DNA of 64,000 bases from Kryptolebias marmoratus (lineage: Eukaryota; Chordata; Actinopteri; Cyprinodontiformes; Rivulidae): contig NC_051431.1 of NCBI RefSeq assembly GCF_001649575.2, positions 13,423,868 through 13,487,867 of the forward strand, given 5' to 3'. Below, piece after piece: positions 1 through 12,792 of this stretch (the first letter of the stretch is position 1; each line of letters opens with the position of its first letter). Made by a program: the position numbers and the translations under genes. The notes beneath the pieces are model-generated. The model saw only the letters and a program-made list of their open reading frames with translations. It had not been told where the DNA came from and did not search any database.

Positions 1-240
1 TCTCGATGGTCATGGTTCAGCGAGCGCCGTCATCTGCAGATGGAATCAGAGGACCATCTCTTTAACATAACAAAGCTCCTTCGCTGCTCCAGCTCCAGTC
101 TTTTTTAGCCATTTTCTTCGGCTCGATACAGTATTCGTTTTAGGTGAAATCAGACAGCGAGTGATTCACACAGCTGTCTGATGGCACGTTTTTGTTTTAA
201 CCCCCCCCCGCCATCTCTGATCTGTGTTTTTGTGCCCCAG
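1..240 (+). other. oaf: oaf, 3' part of last intron
   Basis: Sequence before the last oaf exon. It ends in a pyrimidine-rich stretch and the acceptor tgtgccccag at 231-240. I see no coding exon in it. The rest of the gene lies outside the window. Confidence 0.75.
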
Positions 241-515
241 GAGTGGACGGTTCTGTATTCGAGGCGCTGCCTCAGACAACGGAGGTGTCCAGCTTTCCGG
301 CGTGTCACTCCACTAAGGACTTGTGGCAGCCGTGCCTCTGCACGTACGGCCTGCGTCTGGAGTGGTACCCCTGTCTGCTGAAGTACTGCCGCAGCCGGGA
401 CGCCGGGGGCAAAGGCTCCACCTACAAGTGTGGCATAAAGAGCTGCAGCAAGGGCTACCATTTTACCTACTTTGTTCCCCAAAAGCAGCTCTGCCTATGG
501 GATGAGGAGACCTAG
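241..515 (+). CDS. oaf: Out at first protein homolog, C-terminal exon (partial gene)
   Basis: This exon encodes the last 91 residues of the secreted protein OAF. It begins with two bases completing a split Gly codon, reads G-V-D-G-S-V-F-E-A-L, and ends W-D-E-E-T with a TAG stop at 513-515. It carries eight cysteines, with recognisable stretches DLWQPCLC, EWYPCLLKYC, YKCGIKSC and QLCLWDE, which match the conserved Cys-rich C-terminus of vertebrate OAF. The family is secreted; its biochemical role is poorly known, so I give none. The acceptor is a clear ccccag at 235-240. The N-terminal exons, including the signal peptide, lie upstream of the window. Position before tlcd5 and arhgef12 agrees with vertebrate synteny. 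Whether this is the oafa or oafb teleost copy cannot be decided here. Confidence 0.93.
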
Positions 516-2167
516 CAATTTTTTATTTTTTTTTGTCAGGATATTCAAGAAAAGACTAAAAGTTTGCACTCAGCCAGGCCGGTTCTTCTCCAGCGGTTCT
601 GTTGGAACAGTAAAACTGAACCTTGGTTTGTTTGAGGGTAAATGAACCTTTCTCATGCAGGGAGGCCATCTTGAAACAAAAAACGTTATTCAGGTCCCAA
701 GTGACGCCAAAACGAAGGAGGGACGGATGCGGCGGGACAGTCGCTCCGCAGCTTTTCTGACGTTTAGCTTCCATGTCACTTCGCCAAAAAGCCACCACAT
801 TTGTGCCTTTTTTTTTTTTTTTTTCCTTGCGAGGGAGAAATTTTGGGAGAGAATGACACACGACAGCAACAGCGACCTCTGGAACAAGTTCTGGTATGCA
901 CGAAGCTTCACAGTGGATTTCTGCTCATTGAAACGCCAGCAGAGGAGCAGTGGTGTTCACACACGTTCTCATGGGAGTTGGACAAACGTAGTCCTCCATC
1001 CTGGTGAAGGAAAATACGGATGGTGGATTCATCTTTGTTTAAAAAGCTCTGTGAAAAACTAAATTGTCAGCAAAACGTGTTAATAGTAAAATAAACAGGT
1101 ACGGATAAATAAAAAACGCTTTGCCGCTGCTGGCTTTATTTATTTTGGTTGTGGAGGACTGGTGTTGTATGTTTTTGTCACAAAACCTACGTCAGATTTC
1201 TTTCTTTTTTGACATCAAGCAAGCTCCTAAATCTACCTATCTGAACCACAGGTCCTCAGCATCAAGAAGTATTCTTTTAGGGACATTTTAAACTTTCCAT
1301 GTTTCTCATTCACATGTTGTGTGTCTGTGTTCCTAAGATTTCACTGTACAGCCAGCGTCGATAAACAGGAGGATGATTGTACTTCATGGGACAGTTTCAC
1401 TTGGATACAACCCGTTTGTAAGGAGTATCTCCTGTCATGTGCTAAGACTGTTTTAAAAACAAAAGTGCCAAGTAAACAAAGTCAGATTTTTTTTTCTTCA
1501 CCAAAATAAGAGCTTAAAGTTTCTGTTTCTAGAAACAATTGTGTTACTTGTCCAGAACTGCCATGTTGCTGTTTTAGTAATCTATACTGCCATCTTCTGG
1601 TTGACCAAGGTATTGCGTTCATGTTGCATCCCACTGCCAGAAATCTGCTTTTTTTTGTTTGTTCTGTTTATGTCTGTCTGTTAATATTAACGTTTAAATA
1701 ATTTATGTCTGTCAAATATCAATATTATTATATTATTATTTTATGGATAAGTCAAGAAGCATTTCTTGACCTTGTGGGACCAAATTAACTTTTTGTCAGT
1801 CTGTTTTATACAGTAACAGGTTGAAGTAGTTTTTTGAATTGTCTTACCTCCAGCTCGCTCAGCTTTTCACTACACTACAACACTACACATTCATCTTTTT
1901 GTACTGCTAACTAAAAAAAAACAACCAAATGAGCAAAAAAAATTCCCATTTGTGGTCTTTTGTGATAATCAAGTGCCTTAACGTTTCCACTGATGGTTTT
2001 TTTGTGTAATTGTAGAATAAATTGTTAAACATATTTTTCTATGAAAGAATTTTGAATTGATGTAAATAAAATAAGATAAAAAAAGAAAAAGTTGTTCTAA
2101 AAAGAGAAACGAAACAATTTAGGTCATGTACTTCCCAGAGCTGTTTTACATAAGTTGTTTCAATAAA
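516..2167 (+). other. oaf: oaf 3' UTR (likely extent)
   Basis: Non-coding sequence after the oaf stop codon. AATAAA signals lie at 1090-1095 and 2162-2167. The second is followed by a T-rich stretch typical of a cleavage site, so the transcript may end near 1.1 kb or 2.2 kb. The 55-101 codon open frames in this stretch overlap on both strands and show no family resemblance; I treat them as chance. Confidence 0.5.
2162..2167 (+). terminator. oaf: Candidate distal polyadenylation signal of oaf
   Basis: AATAAA followed 10-50 bases later by T-rich sequence. A proximal alternative is AATAAA at 1090-1095. Which one is used cannot be seen from sequence. Confidence 0.4.
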
Positions 2168-2529
2168 GTCTTCTTTTGCACTGTACAATACAACTGTGCA
2201 CTTCTTTTTTTAATGGGGTTTGTTTGGGGCATTTCAAGACTTCATTGACAGTTTAAAAAAAATGCAGATAAGAAGAAACCAGTTTTAATGTCTTAATTTA
2301 GGAAGCTGATGTTTAATTGTGTGCAACTGGAGTATTTGTCCGCTTGTTTCCCGATTATAGTTCCTGCTTCTGACCACAAGATGTCGCTGCTGTTCAGAAA
2401 GAATAACAACCTAGCCTCGCATTATGAAAGACATCCAGAATAATGAAAATTGTTTTTTTTCTCGCCCCAGTGAAATATGCATTGTGCATACCACCTTTTA
2501 ACTACGTATGATAGTATAGTTGGAGCACA

Positions 2530-2699
2530 ATCCTCGTTTTATCACCGGTTGCGTGGGGGCGTTTTGATTTCACAGCATTCAGTAAAGGCAGAAGAATCTA
2601 AGGGATACTGAACGACTGACAGCAGCTAGTGTGTCGCTCTGCTCTGCCTTAAACGAGCAGAATGTAATCGGAGAGACCGCCCAGATGTTTCCGTCCAAG
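2530..2699 (+). promoter_or_regulatory. tlcd5: Probable tlcd5 promoter and 5' UTR exon
   Basis: About 1.5 kb before the tlcd5 start lies a locally GC-richer block with a GC-box-like gcgtgggggcg near 2550. It ends in a good donor, AAG followed by GTAATA, at 2699/2700. Joining it to the acceptor ctctag at 4219-4224 gives a normal 5' UTR exon and an untranslated intron. The exon would contain a start-stop pair ATG-TAA at 2662-2667 and another ATG at 2685. No coding sequence is supported. The call rests on splice-site pattern and position only. Confidence 0.4.
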
Positions 2700-5974
<3,275 letters not shown>

Positions 5975-7980
5975 CGGGCTTTTAAACCTCGAAGGAAATC
6001 AGTCCACATACCTGTAAAAACCCTCAGCGGAAAGCAGACCTACGTGGAAAATCAACTTTCTATAACTAGGATAGAAAAAGGGGTTCTTTTTCTTGTTGTC
6101 ATTTTATCATTTTTTTAGCTATTTGTTTATAAAGTCCAATGCATTTTTTTTTTTCCTTTGGAGAACCTTACTTCATTTGAAAGTTCTTGCACCTAAACAC
6201 GTTAAATTGTCACTAAAACAATGCTGCTAACAACAGAGGTTGATAATGTCACACAAAACCAAAGCACTATGCAAAAAAACAGACAAATAATAATAATAAT
6301 TTTTAAAAAATTGCTTTTAGCTGCAGTAAACTGTGGCCCAGTCAGATGTGATGGTGCCGCTCCCAAAGGGGGAGTTTACTGTTAGGAAAGAGACAGTCAG
6401 ACCGGGGACTTTGGTGGAAAGACTTGAGTCATAATAAAAAAAAAAAATTTGTACGAAACATTCAGCAGAATCGAGACGTTTACTCAGGGTAACGCAGTAA
6501 TCTTTGAAAATAAGAATAATAAATTCCAAGAGAAATGTCGGTGATGTGTTACATAACATCATTTAATCTTAACCTTTGCCTGCTGTCTGAAATGAAAAAA
6601 ACATTTATTTCACTTACCTTAAGTAAATCTTGTAGCGCATGGAGAGAAAGTGACAGCTCAGGTCTTCTGAAGCACATTACTGCGGAAAACATATGAACAG
6701 TTAATATCTTACCTGTTGTAGGTATATATTTGGACTCCTTCGGTTTGGAGAAATATTGATTCGTTTGTAGTCGGTTGCCGTGCTAAAGGTTAGTGAAAGA
6801 AAACCAAGACCAAAGTGAACTGCTGCCATCTAGAAACAACTTTAATTTGAGAACTTTTATAGCGGTTCAAGCTAATGCTGTTTTATAAACCCTTTACGGT
6901 CATTTTCAGTGCCGTCAGTTTCTCATTACACGGGTACTTCCATAGGATTTTGTAACAGTGGCAGAAGCAGCCAGCAGTAGCACACAGGCATAAGTACAGC
7001 ATGAGGCACTTCAAAATATTTCTGCCAGATTAAACGTGTATTAGCTCCCCGACACGGTCAGAATTCAACTCTGTTGCTCCAAAACAGGTTCTTTAAAGAG
7101 CTATCTACGACAAGTAAGATATTACCTGTTTATAACCTTTAACTGTCTCTGTAATTATGTACATTATGACCTTAAACTCCATTTGGTTATCTGCTGAACC
7201 AGCACTGAATTTGGAACTTAAACATATGTAAAGTGTCTTATGTCACTACATGGAATATTTGAAAACTGTTCGGTGTGATTCGGTCGAACAAACGAAGGAA
7301 AAGTTTCCACTAAATGACCTGAGATCATTGGGCTGGCTGAGAACTGAGAACTGTTCTGGTGTAAAACATAGTGGGGCTTTTTTTGGTATCGTCACCAGCT
7401 GTAAACTGATTGTACTGATCTTGTCTCTGGATTCAATTTCAGTTTCAGTCAGTTTTTTTTTTTATTTAAAAGCAGCACCTAAGGACGTTTCGGTGCCGTC
7501 CGCTCTGTTTGCCTAACCTTTGAGCCGGCCGGCGTTTGTCCACGACGAAGTGTTGGAAACAAGCCATCTGAGCAAGACAGCATCTTCCCGACTTTACCAG
7601 CCCCGTCGGCCTTCCTGTTTGTGTCCAAACTCGATACCTTCATCCTCGTTACCTCACTAAAATGTTGCCCCTCATCTTATTGTACATATGTTTTTTGCTC
7701 AAACACACGTCACAACTTTGTTTTCCATTTCTGTAACAAATGATGTTTTACAGACTCTGCTCACCCGACTGCCACTGTTAAAAATCTGGGTGCGCATCCA
7801 GGAAAGTACAAGTTTAACTCGTCTGTGCCTTAGCTATCTGAATGTACGCCTCCGGTTTATTGTTCTGTTTTGTTTTCGTTTGTAGCTGTACTGTAAACCC
7901 TCCGAGACTCGTGTGTATGAAGAAAGTCTTGTTGGTTTCTTCGGTCACCTTTGTACTTCTCATTGAAATGAAGTAATAAA
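5975..7980 (+). other. tlcd5: tlcd5 3' UTR and downstream sequence (likely extent)
   Basis: Non-coding sequence after the tlcd5 stop. Candidate polyadenylation signals AATAAA are at 6518-6523 and 7975-7980. Copy 2 of the MITE-like element lies inside. Open frames here (for example 7250-7516) show no recognisable protein. Confidence 0.4.
6697..7132. mobile_element. MITE-like non-autonomous DNA transposon, copy 2
   Basis: Starts acagttaatatcttacctgt and ends with the inverted form (reversed: aggtaatatcttacttgtcg, continuing into tagatagctctttaaa). It shares both ends with copy 1. If tlcd5 transcripts use the signal at 7975 this element lies within the 3' UTR. Confidence 0.6.
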
Positions 7981-8099
7981 AAACAAAAAACAAAAAAAAC
8001 TAGAGAAATTGACTTTGGATGATGCAGAGCCGAATGACGTTGCTGAAATTTGTGGAAGAGCGAATGAACTAAACTGTTAACGTTAAAACAAACAGCAGA

Positions 8100-8245
8100 A
8101 GCTAAACTCACCAGAACAGTAGCTAAATGCTAAAATCAGCAAAAATGCAGATAAAATCTAAAATAAGCAAAACTGTAGCCAAAAGCAATACAGAAAAAAA
8201 ATAGCAAGACAGTAGCTAAAAGCTGAAAGGAACATAAGAAGACAA
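8100..8245. repeat. Degenerate array of agctaaa-type units
   Basis: Diverged units built on agtagctaaa, agctgaaa and agcaaaac recur every 20-35 bases. A second array of the same kind lies at 9905-10110. Confidence 0.5.
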
Positions 8246-8937
8246 AAATAAAGCAAGTAGACTTCAGAAAACAATGTTTGTTAAGAATTTGAAGAGCTCT
8301 CAGTGTATTTCAATGGGGAAAAGTTTTGTAATTAGAGTTAAATAATGCAAAAAGTACAAAAGTTACAAATACTAAAAGTCATAGCTCACTATTCCCCATC
8401 AAGCTGACCCTTCTGATATATGAATGGCTGAAATAGCGTAAAGCAAAAACGTACAGAAGAAACTATTAACAGGAAAACGACAGCGTAAATGCTGACTCAG
8501 CGTTCATGCGAGAGGTTTTATTTTATGCTTCAAACAGAAGAATGTCAGCTAAAACTAAAGGATGGGTAGTGTTTGAACAGCTGACACTCAGATGAGCTGG
8601 AAGTGAAGTTACCTAAGCTATCCACATGATGGTGTCATATCAGTTATATGTGAACGTTCAGAGGGGAGAAAGGAAACATCCTGTGGCAACACTGAGATAA
8701 AGAGCCCACCGAAAGCTGTTTTTTCGCCAATATTAGGAGATTTTAGGTACAGTGTTTGTTTCTGCTTTAGGTCGTGCTCCATTAAAGTCCGCACTGAGCA
8801 GTTTTAGATCATTTCTTATGTTTTAAAATGCTAAATCCATGATGGAGAACTGTGTGACGCGGAATAAATAACACAATCAGACTCCCAACGAGCGGTCCAG
8901 TCAAGCCAATCACAGGTTTCCAGTTCAGTAATAATTC

Positions 8938-8973
<36 letters not shown>
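8938..8973 (+). repeat. (AAT)12 microsatellite
   Basis: Twelve uninterrupted AAT units. Confidence 0.95.
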
Positions 8974-8974
<1 letters not shown>

Positions 8975-9533
8975 TTAATGATAATCTGAAAGGACACGTC
9001 ATAGAGTTTTTCTGAATATTTACTGCATTTAATGTAAATCCTGATTCAAATTGTTTGAGTCTGAGTGGTAGATAGTTTTCCAGAAAACATACATTAATAG
9101 GCTCCTCATACATTAATAGTTAGATCTTAACCCTCCTGTGGATCCAAAGTTACAAGGGCTTCTCTTTCTTCCTTCAGGAGGGTGAAAACTCCATTTTGTC
9201 TTGTAAAAACCGCTGCACGCAGAACATCCAGTCTTTTTTTTCTTGGATTCACTTCTTCTGAAAACATTTAAAGAAAAAAACTAGTGTTTATTTGTGGATT
9301 AGAAACTGCTTTAAATACTAAATAAAGTGAAAATTTTGATCACAGCTAGACTAAAGGAAATCTATCTGAACCACGAAGCAGACACAAATGAAGATAACTA
9401 ACTAGTTATTCACTTAAAAGATTCAGATTTATTTTCTGGCACTGGACAAGCCAACAATCAACCTTTGTGCAAATGTTGAGTCATGCCTCATCAAAATAGT
9501 AACAAAAATGACGTAGTTTTGAATATTTTAATA

Positions 9534-9828
9534 CAGTGAATCCCAAAGTCAGGGTCAGAACCCCACTGTGGGTCATGAAAGACCAAGTGAGGGTTCCTTT
9601 TCCTTAACAGACATCATATTACCTTTAAAAACAATCCCAAAAGCACCACATTTAGCCTTAACTGTGACAAAGTGATTAATCAGTGATCAGAAAGGCATAA
9701 AAAAACAATATAACCACTGACAAAGCTTTGTATTTTTACAAAATTTGCACACTTCAGCCAGCAGTAGCTGGGGGTTTCTGCAACTTTTATTTTTGTGGGT
9801 CGAAAACTGAACATTTTGGAAACCACTG
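9534..9828. mobile_element. hAT-type MITE remnant
   Basis: Left end cagtgaatcccaaa; the right end reversed reads cagtggtttccaaa. These are short inverted ends of the kind seen in non-autonomous hAT elements, with a diverged, non-coding interior of about 270 bp. No clear target duplication is visible. Confidence 0.5.
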
Positions 9829-9904
9829 TTCTACAAAAAAACTGCTGAGCGCCGAATAACTGATAAAATGTGCTGAAGAAACTCAAACTAAGTGGTTCGA
9901 TGAT

Positions 9905-10110
9905 GATGAGCAAAACAACAGCTAAAAAACAGAACGCAGAACACTAAATAAAAAATTAAATAAAAAAAAAAAGCAAAACACTAGCTAAAAGCTATATAAA
10001 GCCAAAGCTAGCAAGAAGATAGCACTTGTAAAGGTTGGGCTAAAAGCCTAAAGTAACAAATTTGTAGCTAAACTAAAAGTAACTAAAAGGTAGCATAAGA
10101 CAAAACCAGA
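9905..10110. repeat. Degenerate array of agctaaa-type units, second block
   Basis: Repeated diverged units such as agcaaaacactagctaaaag and gtagctaaactaaaag, of the same make-up as the block at 8100-8245. Confidence 0.5.
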
Positions 10111-10219
10111 GAAAGTATGCTGAAGCAGATCACCGAGCCACCGCAGCCCCTCTTATGTTAAAGATCTTATTGTTCCATATTTACCTAACAGAGCACTTCG
10201 CTCTCATTGCATTTACTTG

Positions 10220-10850
10220 TGGTTTCTAAAGTTTCTAAAAGTAGAACAGGAGGCAGAGCTTTCAGTTCTCAGACTCCTCTCTTGTGGAACCAACGTCTAG
10301 TTTCTGTCCGTGAGGCTAACACCTTGTCAGGCTTAAGGCCCTCCTTTTTGATAAATCCTATAGTTATGGTTGGTTTGGGTTTCCTGAGCTCTCCCTTAGC
10401 TCTGCTGCTATAGACTGAGACAGCTGGAGGACAAACTGACCACATGTCCTCACTCTGCTGCTGTCTTTACTCGCTCTGCTCTCCATGTTTGTATTTGTAA
10501 TTATCTCTATCATCGCCATGTGGTTTTTTTTTTGTCTTCCTTTCTATAGAAACCACACCTGGACACGTCATTTTGTGTTTGTCTGCGTCTCGTTCCTGAC
10601 ATCTGAAACCCCAGCGGGTCGAAGCAGATGGCCTCTCGTCCCGAGCCCGGTTCTGGTTCTGCTGGAAGGTTTCTTCCTGTTAAAACTGCAATTTTTCCTT
10701 CCCACTGTCGCCAACGTACTGCTCAGGATGGGAGTCTGCAATCTGCTGGCTTCATTTGAGAAATAACTCTTGATAATTGGCTTTTTTATAATGCATGTGA
10801 GCGTTTTTGTTGTGACTTGGCGCTGTTTAAATAAACTGAATTGAGTGAGA
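10220..10850 (+). mobile_element. LINE (non-LTR retrotransposon) 3'-terminal fragment
   Basis: The 10207-10413 frame retains a decayed reverse-transcriptase C-terminus (RAFSSQTPLLWNQRLVSVRE followed by ANTLS), typical of teleost LINE ORF2 ends. A 3' UTR follows with the familiar gaaggtttcttcctgttaaa, ccttcccactgtcgccaa and gacttggcgctgtttaaata blocks and a gaattgag tail at about 10850. It is truncated at the 5' side and certainly inactive. The exact clade (Rex or L2 group) is uncertain. Confidence 0.75.
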
Positions 10851-11047
10851 TAGACTAGTAATAGAAATCAAATACAAATCATTTACACATTACTATTAAA
10901 GGTCTGCTTTGGTCAAATTAAGCTGTTATAATGATAATAGCAATGTAGGCCAGTTCCACTGTTTATTCACATTCTACTGCCTATTTAAAGTATCCTTTCA
11001 AAATGATTATTACATTATTACATGTTGTATCAGCTTCTTTGTAAGTA

Positions 11048-11115
11048 AGTAAGAAAAAATTTATTTGTATAGCACATTTCAGCAGCAAGGCATTCAAAGT
11101 GCTTTACATCATAAA
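11048..11115 (-). mobile_element. LINE 3' tail fragment, reverse orientation
   Basis: The stretch tttatttgtatagcacattt followed by cagcagcaaggcattcaaag and tgctttacat is a common teleost LINE 3' end read from the opposite strand. Confidence 0.55.
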
Positions 11116-11289
11116 AACATCAGTAGAATCATTACAATAATCAACAACAAATAAAATAAATAATCAAAAACATCACACAGTAGATCATCAGAACATTAGA
11201 ATCATCACATAAAATCATCGAGCAGATACACTTAATAATCATAAGGAGATGGTCAATATGTAATAAAGTAGTAAAAGTAGCAGTGAAGC

Positions 11290-12784
11290 AGTTTTACAGC
11301 AGCGTTCCCTGACGTCACGCTGGAAGCAGATTTTCCCATCTCTCCGGGCGGAAGTGGTTCGTGGAAGCACTCCTGGAGCCCCGCTCGGCTGGCAGCGGGC
11401 TAGGGCGTTGCTAGCGGCGGAAAGTGGGATTTTTCTTTTCGGTACCTTTCCGCAAGTTCTGCTCTCCCGAAAACGGCGTTATTTCTGTCGGGAAACGACA
11501 CGCTGCACGTTCAAGAAAAAAAAAAAGAAAAGAAAAGAAAGACGAAGGAGAAAAGTTTGAAGCCCGTCTGGTTTTTGTTGTTGTTGTGTGTGTAGGGGGG
11601 TGTTTGTTGTTTACAGAGGAGGGGTTGCTAACTTTGTGTTCCGTTAGCCGCTTCCCATCCACGGGAATTCCGCCGAGAAAACGACCGAATTTCGGAAACA
11701 TGGAGTCAAGCGACGTAGCCCTGTGCTAACCCGAATCCACTGGATTTCAAAAAAATAATATATATATATATATATCTTTGCTCAAGGAGAATTTATTTTT
11801 TCCTTTAGAGGTGCTCGTGTGTGTAACATATCGCTCGCTGGTTGGCTCATTGTTGCGGACGGGAGTTTGCTTAGTTTGCACTCGAAACGAGAGAGCTCAC
11901 ACGAAGCAAAGTTTTTTTTTTTCTGCTGAAAGAGCTCGACTGTTTTGTTAGCTCGTAGCTGCCGAGATTTACCGTCCGCCAGCTCGTTGCGGGAAAAAAG
12001 GGAGGCTTCTCTGAAACGAAATGCTTGTTTCAACGCTATAACCGGCTTCGTTTCTTTCAGCTACAGTTGTTGTTGTTTTTGGTTTTTTGCTAACTTGGGA
12101 GCACGGCGCCTGTAGAGAAGCGAAGCGCCTCTCATGATCACGGGAGACTCGTCCCCGCGGCCGCAGCCAGGCGTTTCTGGGACCGGGGGACACCAGATGG
12201 GACTGCGGGAATTCCCAGCATCTTTGCAGCTCGTTTAGCCCCGTTCTTCGGCCGGAGCTGGGCGGGCGGGCGGTGCGGACCTCACCGCCGAGGCCGAGCT
12301 TTCCTGGTACGTTAGGCTGCTCACCGGCGGATCTCTGGGATGTGAAGGCAGAAGCGAGTCGGACGAGGACTTCATTATCAGACGGAGTTTGTTTGCTTAT
12401 TTATTTATTGTTTTTTTTGTTTGTTTTTTTTTTTTGGCTGGCTAAACACTGCTCATAGCCGGGGGTTGGATATCATCGACCGAGGCCCCGACTAATTGTC
12501 AAAGCTCTGCGCTTATAGCTGCTTCATTTTCGACCAGGATTATTTATTGACAGATACAACCATTAGGTGTTTATTTAATTGTGTCACTCGGACGTGCCTT
12601 GCATCGACTTGACACTGCTCTATAGTGCATTGAGTCTCTCTCTCTAAGAAAAAAATTAAAAAAAATAAAAGGAAAGGAACAAAATCCATGCCAGACGACG
12701 AGGATGCTCCAGGAAATCACCTCGGCGCGCTGTGGAAAATGTTAAAAGGATATCGTTTGCTGCAAATCTACAACGGGCAGCCCA
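11290..12784 (+). promoter_or_regulatory. arhgef12: arhgef12 CpG-rich promoter and 5' UTR
   Basis: CpG dinucleotides become frequent from about 11.3 to 12.5 kb, unlike the flanks. The block holds a full CRE, TGACGTCA, at 11310-11317 and overlapping GC boxes ggcgggcgggcgg near 12261-12273. The coding part of exon 1 follows at 12785, so the transcription start must lie in this block; its exact position is not visible. A (TA)n run lies near 11758-11776. Confidence 0.7.
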
Positions 12785-12792
12785 ATGAGTGA
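12688..12792 (+). promoter_or_regulatory. arhgef12: Upstream ORF overlapping the arhgef12 start
   Basis: ATG at 12688 opens 34 codons (MPDDEDAPGNHLGALWK to the second in-frame ATG at 12739) and ends with TGA at 12790-12792. It thus runs five bases past the first base of the main ATG at 12785, in another frame. Both uORF and main starts have weak contexts (T and C at -3). Overlapping uORFs usually lower translation of the main frame. That it is transcribed depends on the start site lying upstream of 12688. Confidence 0.6.
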
